This document shows, piece after piece, positions 49,144-62,251 of a stretch of DNA of 64,000 bases. How positions within the stretch are numbered: position 1 is the stretch's first letter; each line of letters starts with the position of its first letter. The DNA lies in contig CP075496.1 of assembly GCA_021613535.1 (NCBI GenBank), positions 4,340,001-4,404,000 of the forward strand, given 5' to 3'. The notes under the pieces were generated by a model. It was not told the DNA's origin, made no database searches, and was given only the letters and a program-made list of their open reading frames with translations. The position numbers and the translations under genes were made by a program. Origin of the DNA: Adineta vaga. Lineage: Eukaryota > Rotifera.

Positions 49144-51651
49144 ATGGCTTCATCATCCGTTGATAATGTAGAGTCTCCCCTATCAATAGCAAATCCTTCT
49201 GGTGAAGATGAAAAATCCGTAACAAATTATCCTGATGAACAACATCGAAAATTATTTATTGGTGGATTATGTTATACAACTGCAGATGATAAATTAAAGT
49301 AAAAGGAAATATTTTTGCCAATGAATCATATCTATTTAATTGATCTTCTAGAGAATATTGCTCACAATACGGTGAAATAACTGAATGTATAGTTATGCGA
49401 GATCGTGAAGGTCGATCACGTGGTTTTGCATTTGTTAGTTTTAAAGGTTTGTTGATGATTGAAATTTTATTAGAAAATAAAATTTATTGCCTATATATAA
49501 AAGATCGAGCAATGGTTGATGGTTTTATGGCACATCGACCACATACAATTGATGGACGACAAACTGAACCGAAACGTGCCATGCCACGTGATGAAGCATC
49601 GAGAGCAGAAGGCCAACTTACAGTTAAGAAACTTTTCATTGGAGGTGTTAAAGAAGAAGTAACTGAAGATGATCTGAAGTAAGAAAGAGAATTCACTAGA
49701 GAATGGAATATTATATTTTCTTTGTTTTTAGAACTTATTTTCAAAATTTTGGTTCTATAGTTGAATGTAAAATTATGAAAGATAAAGAAGGTTTGCGAAT
49801 GTTTTTCTTAGAATTAATTTATAAAACTAATTTATTGGACTTTTTTGTTAGATAAACCTCGTGGTTTTGCATTTATTACATATGACGATTATGATTCAGT
49901 TGATCGTTGTATACTTGAAAAACCTCATATAATTAATGGTAGAGAATTAGACGTACGTAAAGCAATACCTCGCGATCAAACTTCACGTCCGAATGCTTTT
50001 CTATTCAATACAAATCCTTTAAACATTGATTTTTATTATCCACAAAATCGTTATCACCCACATTTAATGTTTAATCATCCAACATTAGCTTCTCCACCAT
50101 TTCCACCCTATGCATTTTTTCCTCCATCAAATTACCTATCAAAACCTATGCCATTAATGAGCACATCAAATTCTTGTTCACAACCAGGTTCTATTCCGCC
50201 AACTGTGCCACCAACGTTTATTCTACCACCAGAAATAGCAAATACTGCTATGTTTCGTAATCAAACATTTCCTTCGCCACCACCTTCAACTTCATCTATA
50301 GTAAGAACAAATAATAATAATAATAATAATAATACGAATTCAAATGCACAATATCAAAATGGCAATAAAAACAAAGTAAATAATGATGTTCAATTAGCAA
50401 CAAATGATATATCGAAAAATTCTCAAGTTACTTTAATCAATCCGGGAATGGTCAATTGTTCTACACCGATGAAATCAAAACCAAAGTAATATTTTCATCC
50501 ATTATTTATTTGATATTTAATATTGTTTTTCTAGATCACAGCGTTATTATACGGGTTCAACATATGATGGTCAGTCCGAACAACATCGAAAATTGTTTAT
50601 TGGTGGATTATCTTTTAAGTAAGTATTCTCGAGCGATAGTTGACTTTGAATTACATGAGAATTATTTTTAAGAACTACCGATGAAACATTAAAAGAATAT
50701 GTAACAAAATTTGGTGAAGTGAGCGATTCATTAGTAATGAAAGATCAAAATGGTCAATCACGATGTTTTGGTTTTGTAACATTTATTGATCCACAAGTAA
50801 TTGATGAATTTATGAAACAACGACCACATATTCTTGATGGCCGTCAAATTGATCCAAAACGAGCAAGTATGAAAAAATTTGTCACATTAACGATTTTTTC
50901 ATATAATTTGTTTTATTCTTGTCTTCCATCATAGTGCCACGTGAAGAAGCGAATAATGATGAAGTTCATTTGACAGTTAAGAAAATTTTTATTGGTGGTA
51001 TACGTGATGGACTTGATGAAGATGCATTAAGAAAATACTTTGAAAAATATGGTCATATCAATGATTGTTTTCTCATGCATGATAAAGATGGTAAAACACG
51101 TGGTTTTGCATTTCTAGAATTTGATGGTAAGTTATACAGAGTCTGTTTGAAATTTACAAAATTTCAAATGACAATTTGACGAGATAGACAATATATTTCG
51201 TTCAGTTTGTACATATAATTAAATTGATATTATTGTAGACTTCGATTCCGTTGACAAAGTTATCCTAAGTCGACCTCATATAATTGGTGAATATCGTGTT
51301 GATGTTAAAAAAGCTGTACCAAAAGATCAACGTCAATTACAAACTCAACAACAACAACTTCAATTTCAACAGCAACAACAACAACAACAATATGCTCTTC
51401 AAATGCAAGCTACCGCAGCGTATCAATACTATTATAATAATTCACCATACAATCTTTTAACTAATGCTAGTGGTACTCTTCCAATATCATCTCCTCCGTC
51501 ATTGATGACTCATAATGGTAATACTGGTGCTGGTTTAGATGATCTTTTCTCTCATCTTCGAACATCGAACAATACAACTAATATTTCGAATTCTTTTCGT
51601 TATATTCCTACACGCAATAATCGTCGACAATCATCACGTGGTAGTCAATAA
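49144..51651 (+). CDS. hnRNP A/B-type RNA-binding protein with four RRMs
   Basis: hnRNP A/B and related proteins bind RNA through two RRMs to control splicing and transport (family knowledge). Here two complete RRM pairs lie in one frame. RRM1 has RKLFIGGLCYTTADD and RSRGFAFVSF, RRM2 VKKLFIGGVKEEV and KPRGFAFITYDDYDSVD, RRM3 RKLFIGGLSFKTTDE and CFGFVTF, RRM4 VKKIFIGGIRDGLDE and TRGFAFLEFDDFDSVD. Each pair is linked by KRAMPR[DE]EA, indicating internal duplication. Between the pairs is a Pro/Asn-rich region of about 150 residues with an Asn run (50309-50333). The C-terminus is Gln-rich and ends RQSSRGSQ. Joining the pairs requires the 49-nt intron 50486-50534, whose donor overlaps an in-frame TAA (50487-50489). 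The second half has no in-frame ATG before RRM3. Two further donors here are gtttgt and gtttgc. Confidence 0.88.
50309..50333 (+). repeat. (AAT)n coding microsatellite (poly-Asn)
   Basis: An AAT trinucleotide run within the inter-RRM linker, translated as a homopolymeric Asn tract; length polymorphism would stay in frame. Confidence 0.85.
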
Positions 51652-52487
51652 TACAATTGATTATTATTTTTTTACTTTGTTTATCCTTTTTTTCTTACAA
51701 TTTATTCATCTATATCTATATCTATATATATACATATATATGTTTATATTTATACACATATCAACATATGTGTATGTGTGTCTAAAAGCAAAACTCAATC
51801 ACTCACTCAATATGGGAAGTGAAAATGGTGAACTAAGAAAAAAAAGACAAACAAATAGAAAAAAAACCGAAGTGCGTTTGTTTTGTTTGATGTTACTTTT
51901 CTTTTTTTCTAGTATTAGTGCTATTTATATTCTTCTTGTTATTCTTTATTTCTCTATTTCTTTTTTTTATTTTAATCATTCACAAAGCGAGCTTTCCCAT
52001 ACTTATGCATCTACATTTCTATATACATACATATCTAAACTGTCTTCTACAGTTTAAAAACAAAAATTATAGCTATGAATAATTGGGGAAGAAAAGATCC
52101 GATTGTTATTTTCACTTTTTTTAAAAAGAAAACCAAATGCTCATTTTTAAGAATAAAACTATTGATAATAGGTTTTTCTTTCAGATTTGTTTTGTAATGT
52201 AAAGTTACTACTATTGACAGCAACCGGTAAGTCGAATATATCTTGATAGCTATCTAAATATCGAACATAAGCGATATGAAGTATACTAATAAAGCATATA
52301 GATAAATGACGTGTTTCCTTTAACATTCGAAATCGATGTACAACTAGTATACATAGTGAAGAAATCATATCGAATTGCTTTTTGATAATAAATTGCCAGC
52401 CATATCACTAATATTTCTGATCATTTGAGGAAAAGAATCGAATATAATGAAGATGATTGGTTTTTTTTCATCTATGCATAGAACAAG
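51652..52487. other. Intergenic between the hnRNP and NNT genes
   Basis: Contains T/A-rich 3' sequence and TATA-like dinucleotide stretches near 51715-51745. The 172-codon frame starting at 51539 is an out-of-frame shadow of the hnRNP last exon running into low-complexity T-rich DNA. An acceptor-like catag ends six bases before the NNT start. Confidence 0.55.
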
Positions 52488-55400
52488 ATGGTATCTGTGG
52501 TACGTGCCCAACAAGTCTTGTTCAAAACTCAACGTTTCAATAATGTTTCATGGTTAATTCGTCGTACGACTTCTTCCGCTCCTACACCAACAACAACTGA
52601 ATTAGCACAAAAAGTCGGTCATCAAGTCACAGCTGATATTGTTGATCCAGCTAAGAAAGTCATTGCAGGCGCACCATATAAATCACTTTCAATTGGTGTA
52701 CCAAAAGAAACTTTCACAAATGAAAAACGTGTCGCATTAACACCAGCTGTTGTTTCAGCACTCGTAAAGAAAGGTCTGAAAAGTTAATATTGGTTTGAAA
52801 TACTCGAAAAACGATTTCATATTAGGATTTACTTTAAATGTGGAAGAAAATGCAGGTAATGGTGCCTCGTTTCACAATGATGATTATCATAATGCTGGAG
52901 CTAAAATTGTTTCAAGAAATGCTGCATATGCATCGAATATAATTCTTAAAGTTCGACAACCAAGTTCTGAAGTATGTTCCATCAAAAAAATCATAATTTG
53001 TCTTTGATCTTTTTCTCTTGTTCTTTCATTGTAGGATATTAGTATCTTTCAAGAAAAATCAACATTGATTTCATTCATATATCCAATACAAAACAAAGCA
53101 TTAGTCGATGAACTTGCAAAAAGACAAGCAAACGTTTTTGCTATGGGTAAACCTTGAATGTATATTTCGAATTTATATTAAGTTGATTGTTCTTTTATCA
53201 TTTAGATTGTATTCCTCGAATATCTCGAGCTCAAGTATTCGATGCACTGAGTTCAATGGCAAACATTGCTGGATATAAAGCTGTTATTGAAGCAGCAAAT
53301 CATTTTGGTCGATTTTTTACTGGTATTTCGACAACTATCTTCTCTTTCGAATAATCAATCTCGGACCTTTTTTGTTTTGTTTGATCAGGTCAAATTACGG
53401 CTGCTGGAAAATCTCCACCGGCAAAGATCTTAGTTATTGGTGGTGGAGTTGCTGGTTTAAGTGCTATTGGAACAGCTCGAAATATGGTAGGAATAACCAT
53501 GATCACTCGTCTTTTTTATACTATCAAGCAATCAGCTATTCTATTTATGAAAGAAAATGATTATTCTGTATTGTAAGATTTGTTTGCTTAAAATTTTGCC
53601 ATAGCTAAACATTCATTTTACAGTTAACAATATTTTATGCATAATAGAAAAAACAATGATCGAAGAAATTCAATTTCAAATAGTTTCTTTTTGTATATTT
53701 TAGGGTGCAGTAGTTCGAGCTTTTGATACGCGTCCAACGGTGAAAGAACAAGTTCAATCGATGGGTGCAGAATTTCTCGAACTTCATTTTAAAGTAATAT
53801 CGATAGAATTCTGATGAATAGAGTTCACTCATGTGTTTTTTTTTCTCTTATATTTAGGGAAGCGAAAGTGGTGAAGGTACTGGTGGTTATGCAAAAGTAT
53901 ATCATCTTGCTGTTGCTTAACTGAGAAAAATCATATTCGGATTTTCAGGAAATGTCACCAGAATTTATTGAAGCTGAAATGGCTTTATTTGCTAAACAAG
54001 CGAAAGAAGTTGATATCATCATTACAACAGCTTTGATTCCAGGTAAGAAAATAAAATTAATGTTGAATAGATACATTCAATTGTTTCATTCAATAGGCAA
54101 ACCGGCTCCGAAATTGATTACAAAAGTTTGTACTTAATAGACCCACTACTTTTCAAAAAGAAAGAGGTGACGATTGATTGTAAAACTAATTTTAGGAAAT
54201 GATTGAAAGTATGAAACCAGGTTCAGTTGTCGTTGATTTAGCTGCCGAAGCTGGTGGAAATATTGAAACAACACGTCCAGGAGAAACATACATCTACAAA
54301 GATGTAGTTCATATTGGTTATACAGATCTTCCATCACGTTTAGCTGCACAATCATCGAGTTTATATGCAAATAATATTTCGAAATTTCTCTTGTCGATTG
54401 GCAGTCAAGATCATTTCTATATTGACTTAAACGACGAAGTTGTACGTGGTTCATTAATTTTACGTGAAGGTGAATGGATGTGGCCACCACCAAAACCAGC
54501 CGCTATTGAAAATCCTCTTTCGAAAGCAGCCAAAAAAGAAGTTAAAACAGCATCGAAAGCTGCTGCCGAAGTTTTACCACCAAACTATTTTACTAAATAT
54601 TTGAAAGATTCATTATTATATACAACTGGTCTTGGTTCACTTCTTGGTTTGGGTATTATTTCACCAAATCCACTATTTGCAAATATGATTACAACATTTG
54701 CTCTATCGGGTGTTGTTGGTTATCATACAGTATGGGGTGTTCAACCAGCTTTACACAGTCCTTTAATGAGTGTTACCAATGCTATCAGTGGTATTACTGC
54801 TGTTGGTGGTTTATTATTAATGGGTGGTGGATATTACCCGCAAACAATTCCGCAAGGTATTTGCAAAATTTTACAAAATTCTTTATTCATTTATTTCGCT
54901 TAGGTTTGGCAACTGCTGCTGCATTCATATCAAGTATTAACATCGGTGGTGGATTTATTATTACTCAAAGAATGTTAAATATGTTCAAACGACCAAGTAT
55001 GTATTATGATTATATCTCACAATAGTATTTGTACATTCGTTTTCTTTGTTTTTCTAATTTTATAATAGCTGATCCACCTGAATATAATTATTTATATTTA
55101 ATACCTGGTGCAACATCAATTGGCCTTTACGGATGGGCTAGTCATCAAGGATATCATGATATTAATCATTTGGCATATTTAGCAGCATCACTCTGTTGTG
55201 TCGGTGCTCTTGGTGGTTTAAGTAATCAAACAACGGCTCGTCTTGGTAATTCACTTGGCATGATCGGTGTTTCATTAGGTAAGTTCAATATAAATTCGAG
55301 TTCCTCGTCAATTACATTCATCAATCTATCATCATAAGGTTTGGCTGCAACACTCGGCGCAATTCATCTTGATATGCCATTAATCACACAAATTGGTGCA

Positions 55401-56987
55401 ACAATGGGTACTGGTGGTTTAATTGGTGCAATTGTTGCTCGTCGTATTGCAATTACAGATTTACCACAATTAGTCGCCGCTTTTCATTCACTAGTTGGTA
55501 TGGCTGCTGTTCTCACATGTATTTCGCATTATATTGCTGAATGTGATCATTTGGCACTCGATCCAGCAGCATCTGTTATTAAAACAGCTCTATTTTTGGG
55601 CACATATATTGGTGGTATAACATTTTCTGGTTCATTAATTGCCTATGCCAAATTGCAAGGTCTTATGAGTGGTGCACCAATTATGTTACCAGGTCGTCAT
55701 GCAATCAATACAGGCTTAGCATTAGCAAATGTTGGTGCATTGACTTATTATATGATGAGTGCTGATCCACTTGTTGGCATGTCAATGTTAGGTTTAACAT
55801 CAGCTTTATCAATGACAATGGGTTTAACATTAACTGTTGCCATTGGAGGTGCAGATATGCCAGTCGTTATTACAGTACTCAATTCGTATTCAGGATGGGC
55901 ATTATGTGCTGAGTAAGAGAAGAGATTATTGATTTCTTTGAATGTATCGCTATTATCTCATTTATTTTTCTATTATAGAGGTTTTATGCTTAATAATTCA
56001 TTGATGACTATTGTTGGTGCTCTTATTGGAAGTAGTGGTGCTATTCTTTCATATATTATGTGCAAAGCTATGAATCGTTCATTACCTAATGTTATTCTTG
56101 GTGGATATGGGTATATTGTCAATATTCTATTATAGTATGCTATAATCTTTTTACTTTATCTCTATTTAGTACGGATTCAACTGGTACTGGTAAAGCTATG
56201 CAAATTACTGGTACACATACTGAAGTCAATGTTGATCAAACAGTTGATCTTATTAGAGAATCATCATCAATTATTATCACACCAGGTTATGGTTTATGTG
56301 TTGCTAAAGTAATTTTTTCAATGTAAAAAAAAGATGTGAAAATATTCTTTCTCTTGTTTCTTTTTTGTAGGCACAATATCCAATTTCTGAAATGGTTGAT
56401 ATCTTACGTAAACATGGTAAAACAGTACGTTTCGCTATTCATCCAGTTGCTGGTCGTATGCCTGGTCAATTGAACGTTTTATTAGCTGAAGCAGGTGTTA
56501 GTTATGATATTGTTCATGAAATGGAAGAAATTAATCATGAATTCGCAAATACTGATCTTGTTCTTGTCATTGGTGCTAATGATACTGTCAATTCAGCTGC
56601 TGAAGAAGATCCAAATAGTATTATCGCTGGAATGCCTGTTCTCAAAGTTTGGCTCTCAAAACAAGTAAAACTACACAAAACTTTCTTAATAATTACATAT
56701 TCTCTATTTATTCGTAGGTTGTTGTTATGAAACGATCACTTGGTGTTGGTTATGCCGGTAAATTACATACACGATCAATGAATTCATTTCTTATTTTTAA
56801 ATTTTCGTTTTTCTCTCTTCTAGCCGTCGACAATCCAATCTTCTTTAAACCTAATACTTCAATGTTATTAGGTGATGCTAAGAAGACATGTGACAAATTA
56901 TTAGCTAAACTCAAAGTTGATTATGATGAAGGAGGAGCTAGTGGTTCTGCATCTGAACCTTCAACACCGTCCAGCAAAAATCATTAG
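52488..56987 (+). CDS. NNT: Mitochondrial proton-translocating NAD(P) transhydrogenase
   Basis: NNT uses the proton gradient to reduce NADP+ with NADH in the inner mitochondrial membrane (family knowledge). About fifteen exons join in frame. An Arg/Thr-rich presequence ([22 protein letters not shown]) precedes domain I ([74 protein letters not shown]). Domain II is membrane-embedded ([40 protein letters not shown] and many others). Domain III binds NADP(H) ([71 protein letters not shown]). Fusion of all three domains in one chain is the animal form. The tail is Ser/Pro-rich. The first intron donor is unusual (gtctga). All key motifs are intact. Confidence 0.97.
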
Positions 56988-57194
56988 ACTAGAAAAGACT
57001 TTACACGATTTACTGTTTGTTTAGTTTACTGTAGTGTTTGCACAATCGACACCTTGTCTTCTTTTTTTCACTCTACTCCTTCTCTTGTCCCCACATTCCA
57101 TACAAGTTTCATGCTGTCGAAAAAAACTGTAGTCTTTATTTTAAGAAATAAAATTTCCTCCTGATTACAAAAGAAAACGAGTCAATATTTTTAT

Positions 57195-57554
57195 TTAATA
57201 TTTTAAACCAGTTTTCCAACGTGTTTGAGGATCAATCGTATAACTCATCGGCTTAATTGAATGTATTAATTCACAAGTATATTTATCAAAATCATAATTA
57301 TAAGCATGACATTCTTCGAAAACGTATCGATCATATCTTCTTGAAAAATCAACACATTCACGAATACAATCATCGAGAGTTAATGCAGCTGCTACATGAA
57401 TACGATTGTCAGGCATGTTCGAAATTCGACCGTATTCAACAGTCAGTGTTCCTTCAGGTATCGATGAAATTTGACAAATAAAATTTGAAGGAAGAATTAA
57501 TAAGATAAATAGTTGTCTAAAAATTGAAATTAATTTTTTTGTTTTTGTGATCAT
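57195..57554 (-). CDS. Small secreted protein with a PAN/apple-like domain
   Basis: 119 residues, one exon. A basic-hydrophobic N-terminus (KLISIFRQLFILLILPSN) reads as a signal peptide. The mature part has TLDDCIRECVDFSRRYD, then EECHAYNYDFDKYTCELIHS, the C-x3-C ... C-x-A-Y-N-Y-D ... C-x-L pattern of PAN/apple modules that bind proteins or glycans. Only one module is present. Convergent with NNT, 207 bases apart. Confidence 0.7.
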   Translation of the reverse strand: MITKTKKLISIFRQLFILLILPSNFICQISSIPEGTLTVEYGRISNMPDNRIHVAAALTLDDCIRECVDFSRRYDRYVFEECHAYNYDFDKYTCELIHSIKPMSYTIDPQTRWKTGLKY

Positions 57555-58010
57555 TCTTCTTACTTGATTGATAACATGGTTAGTCGACTTTGAAAGAACT
57601 TATTGTTAATATAAATTTTTATTTTATATTTAAATATTACTAAACTTTGTCTTCGAGTAGAACATTAGGAAAAAAGTGTAGAAAAAGCTTTTCTTCTTGA
57701 AATGAAACTCTTGAGTATACTTAGAAAACAAATAGAAGAAAATCTTCAATACTTTATGTCGTTAAGAGAAAACATCGACGTCATTGAAAATAAAAGAGAA
57801 AAAAAGAAGAACATCAATCAAGACTGGATCTAAATGTAAAAAATATTTTCGTTGTGATGAAACGCGCTTTGAATAATCTGAATTTTGACAAAAGAAAACT
57901 TGTTTACATGATTTGATTTCATCTTTTTTTTTCAATATTACTTCTCTCTTTCTAAATGTTGAATTCTTTCAAATCAATACTATGAACAAGTTTTCTAAAG
58001 ATTATTTAAT
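57555..58010. other. Divergent intergenic interval
   Basis: 456 bases between the PAN-like gene and the SNARE-like gene, AT-rich. The overlapping 111-codon frame from 57913 is out of frame with the SNARE-like exon and is treated as a shadow. Confidence 0.55.
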
Positions 58011-59022
58011 ATGTTTAATCATTTTGTTAAAAATTATTTTCCATCATCAGATAATTCATCGAATAAACAAATCCAAACAGCAGATACAGAAATTGAAATT
58101 GAATGTAAAGAATTTCTACCTGAAGTTTATGATACATGGATATATTTACAGAAACTATCGACTGATTCTACACATTTTCGTGAAATTTATGATCTGTATA
58201 AATATGAACGTTCAAAAAGTGAACGACAATCCTATTTTAATCAATTAAAACTACTTGATGATTCGATTTATAAATTATCATTAACTATTCATCAACGTAT
58301 TCAAACATTAGAGAAAATTGTTCAACCAACTATCGATGAATTTCGTCAAAGTGCATTAATTGATCAACAAACAAATCAATATAAACCAGCTTATATACGT
58401 ATTGCACAAAATCAATTGAATAGTTTGAAAGTATCATATAAACGTTTGATATCTCAACATAATTCCGATTCAATTGAATATCAAAATGAATTAAAACAAT
58501 CTCTTCAAAATTCGAAAACATTCACCGATTCTTATCAACAAGTTTCACGAGTTACAATCGATAAAATCAAATCTTTATTCAATTCTGATGAAGAAAACCT
58601 ACAATTAATACCAAAAGTATCAACTGAACAACAAGAACATTTTGGTGAAGAAGAAATGCAAATCTGGATTTAGAAGCACGTTTAGAAAGTGTACGAATTT
58701 TGAAAGAACGTGTTCGACAAATGAAGTAATATTCATTCGAGTATCTCAGATTGAGAAATCTTTCAACTCTTGTTCTTTTAGTGAAATGACAATGGCTTTG
58801 TACTTTTCTATTCAAGAACAAAATGAACTGGCGGATAATATTTGGCTAAATACCAGTGCTGGATCGGATTATATTGCACAAAGTATTGATGAAGTTCGTT
58901 TAGTTAAAAATTTAAAACAATCAAAACTGAATTTATGGATTAAATTAGTTTCTATAACATTTTGTTTTCTTCTTACTCTTATTCTTATTCTTATATTAAC
59001 ATTGATTTTGAATCAAAAATAA
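58011..59022 (+). CDS. Tail-anchored Q-SNARE/syntaxin-like protein, with apparent one-base frameshift
   Basis: Helical, Gln/Lys-rich N-terminal part (58011 to about 58650) has low hydrophobicity and coiled-coil character. A SNARE-like helix follows (ARLESVRILKERVRQM, then after an intron EMTMALYFSIQEQNELADNI and SDYIAQSIDEVRLVKNLKQ), and then a C-terminal membrane anchor (LWIKLVSITFCFLLTLILIL) ending NQK. This is the SNARE plan, but I cannot assign a subfamily. The first frame stops at TAG (58671-58673), while the continuation (NLDLEARLESV) is in another frame with no room for an intron. Adding one base in the A-run near 58652-58655 would restore continuity. A sequencing or assembly indel, a broken allele, or recoding could explain this. 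The start is the first ATG after an in-frame stop. Confidence 0.6.
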
Positions 59023-59167
59023 GTTCTACAAAATTTGTTCATTACTTATATGTATTAAAAGCTTCCCCGTTATATGTGAAGCATAACCCAATAAAATTGA
59101 AGAATATTTTATGTTTACAAAGAATAGAAGACAAAGAAAAACATACATAATAAGAAGAAAATTCTTT

Positions 59168-60360
59168 CTATACAGATGAATAGGAATTATAAAATGATGG
59201 TATTTGAATTAAATTTGCAACTAATCGATCAATACATGAATCTGATTCATAATCAATCATTGATATGGATGGATAATAGAATGAAAGTTGAGGAAGTAAC
59301 ATTCGAAGTAATGTCCAAACATTTGTACGTAATGCAATCAGATGATTTTGATGTGTACAGGGATTGCAATTGGATTCTTCTGTTGAATAACTACTGTTCG
59401 ATTGTAATGAACGTAAATTATGTATTTCACTAGGAATAATAAAGAGAAAAGGAAAATTTTGAAGAGAAAAAGAAAATCTTTATTGAAAACTTACTCGGAT
59501 TTATTAATTTGAGATAGAAGAGATCTTTTGTTATCAGGCATTAATAATTTATCAGTGAGAAAACATGACGAAAATCCTGTTTGTTGTTCATCATTTGTTT
59601 TTATTGATTCATCTTTTATTTGAGTATTGATATATAATGTTGTTGACCAATTAGTATGTGGTGATGGATTTGAACTTTCATATCGTGCTCGTTTTACTTC
59701 ACGACTTGAATGATCATTTGTTGTTATCGTTGTTGAATTTGATACACTATGTTGACGTTCATGTTTAGACATATGTCTAAAAATAAAATTATTCAATACA
59801 TTAGAATGACATCAAGAAAGAAGAGAATAATATCTGTTCTATTTTAAATACGTGAACTTTTGTTTTTATGTTACTCATTAAAATAAGTTTTAATTAATCG
59901 AATTGAAATTCTATTTCAGTATTCATTATAACGATTCATTTGATAATAAAACAAAAATTCAAACCTAATATTAATCGTTGAATAACTGCATTTTTGACAT
60001 CGAAGAACACGATTATTTAAATGACATCTCTATAAATAGAAACATTAGAATATTCTATTTAACAAAATGTTTTTACGTCTTTTACAATATGACAGTCATA
60101 TTTAGATTTTAATAGAGTTGCATATGAACAAAGATGACACTGTCGTACATTAACACCCAATTCTCCATGTTCTTGAAAGAGATGTTCACGGAAATTGTTT
60201 ATATCTTTAAATGTTCGTGTACATTGACTACATATATGTAGTAATTTATTTGATTCAATTGAATTTGTCCTAAATTAAATCAAAAGAAAGAATACAAATT
60301 AATTCAAATGAAATCGTTCTTAACATACGGAAGTTGTTTGTCGATGATAAAAGAATTCAT
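59168..60360 (-). CDS. C2H2 zinc-finger protein
   Basis: Probably a DNA-binding regulator. Minus-strand exons give a short N-terminus (MNSFIIDKQLPTNSIES), then finger 1 (CSQCTRTFKDINNFREHLF-QEH), a degenerate finger 2 (CHLCSYATLLKSKYDCHIVK, with a further RCH across an intron) and finger 3 (CQKCSYSTINIRHMSKHERQH, C-x2-C-x12-H-x3-H). A Ser/Thr-rich region follows (about 59490-59770) and the last exon 59168-59430 has no recognised domain, ending SFYNSYSSV. The C-S-Y-x spacing resembles fingers in REST-like and ZNF-type animal regulators; orthology is not claimed. One donor (59959-59964) reads gtttga. Confidence 0.8.
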
Positions 60361-62251
60361 GAATGAAATAGATATGTCGATTGAAGGATCAAATGTCGCT
60401 TAGAAATAACTACATCCTTCAATCTGCTTGCATGTACTAGCAAAGTAAAGGAAAAGGAAGAGTGTATATACATTGCATCATAACGAACCTGATTTCTGGC
60501 ATTTTGTGGACAAACATCCGCCTCTCTCTCTCTCTCTTCTCGCTCTATTTTCTCTTCTTTTTTCGTTAGTTTGATTAGCTTCGACGAACGTGGCCAGACT
60601 AACCAATGTACTTATGCGTCCGAAGACAACGACCGACAACGACAGAGACGACCATTTTTACATAATTTCTTGCGCATTGTTTTATGTCAATAGACATGAG
60701 GACGACAGGTAGTGCAAGTGTATCTATATGTGTGTGTGTGTGTGTGTGTGCGTCAGCGTTTACGTAACCTATTAAGGAAGAACGATCGATTGTGGCAATA
60801 TTGAAAGTAGATAGATGTGTGTGTATATATGTGTGTCATCGTTGTCTTTCGATTCTTCTTTGCTCTCGCCTATAATTGTGTATAATTTGACCAACACATA
60901 TAACAATGATTAAAAAAGAACAATTTCTAAAACGAATAGACATAGATATATCTAAAAAGTAGTTTGAGTTCATTTTTGATGACGTCAGTTTTCTAATTAA
61001 AACTTAAAATGAAATTGAAGTCTATCATGTAAAGCTGATTATCTTCTTCCAATGTCGTAAATAATTATAACTTTGATAATTTGAATGTAAATAATTGTTT
61101 TTATAAACATTATTGAAAGATTATATCTCGTACATTTTAACAAAATATAATATTTAGTTAACTACACAACAAATGTTTCGATATGTGGCAAAAACAAATC
61201 TGTTTGAATTAATTAAATTTCTTTCTAGATTATCTGATAATGACATTCAGTGTAAGATGTTTCTGCTTTTAGTTAATGAACTGAATTTTTTCCCTGTATT
61301 TAGAAAATAATGAGATGAGAAAATAGATCTTCATCTTTTTCTTCTCTATGCTCATTATGATATGTCAGTCGCGTATTTCACAATAGAAGAAAGAAAATCT
61401 CTCGATCTGTATTCGAATTATCTAAGACTATGCTTACTCGATCTGTCTTGTCTTGTAATAACACTTCCTGTGTATAGTGAGAACAAAATAACTTGTTTTT
61501 TTTTAAAAACTTTTCTAACAATATGATGTTAATATTGAAGGTAAATATTTTCATTGAAATCTTAGTTAATTTGATATAAAATTTTTGTTTTCGTTTCTAT
61601 GATGGAATATTCATCGTGTCTTTTAGTTTGCTTATCTTTGTTGACATAATGACGAATCTGGAGAAGTTTTCTTCTTCTTCTTCTTCTTGTTACATCGATT
61701 TAGTTTTTCTATTATTTACGCATTAATAAACAACTAACATCAAAAGAAAACTATAAATAGAGATATGCTTTCCCTCACGCATTTTGTTAACTTTTCTCAG
61801 TAGAAAATTTTGCGTAGGCATTTGTAATTCTATTCTAGTGATTGAAACATTAAATTGATTCGTTTGTTTTTATTCAAGTACAAATAAGAAAAGAAGAAGA
61901 ATCAATATTAAATTGTAGAATTTCTATTTATATTTGATTAGATCTACAATCGTTCAGCACCCACGTAGAAACAAGAAGATTTATATATAGAGAGAGAAAG
62001 ACAGAAAAAAGATTGAATATTTCCTCATTATCGTCTGGTAGGCGGATGTTAGTATATGAAGAAAAAAAAAGAAAAACTGCATCTACATTTCCCGTTATCT
62101 CGTGCAATTCTTATTTATATTCCTTTTCTAGTGCTCAATTACTATCATTGAAAAATTCTTTCTTTCCGTTCATTCTTGCTAATCCTTATGACTATCATTA
62201 CTTATCGTTTAAATTCCTAATCTATATCCATTCAATTCTTCTTAGTCTATC
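60361..62251. other. Divergent intergenic interval of 1.9 kb
   Basis: Between the zinc-finger gene and the cysteine-rich gene. Contains a (TG)n run at 60729-60750, a (TTC)n run at about 61669-61688 and CT-rich patches. No supported exon. Confidence 0.6.
60729..60750. repeat. (TG)n microsatellite
   Basis: Eleven TG units in a row followed by CGTCAGCG. A second shorter TG-rich stretch lies at about 60817-60833. Confidence 0.9.

Noticed and set aside
51539-52057. 172-codon frame overlapping the hnRNP 3' end
   Set aside because: Out-of-frame shadow of the hnRNP last exon continuing through T-rich 3' sequence into an artificial hydrophobic run.
58011-58673. Calling the SNARE-like gene a complete 220-residue protein
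   Set aside because: It would lack the SNARE helix and membrane anchor that follow immediately in another frame.
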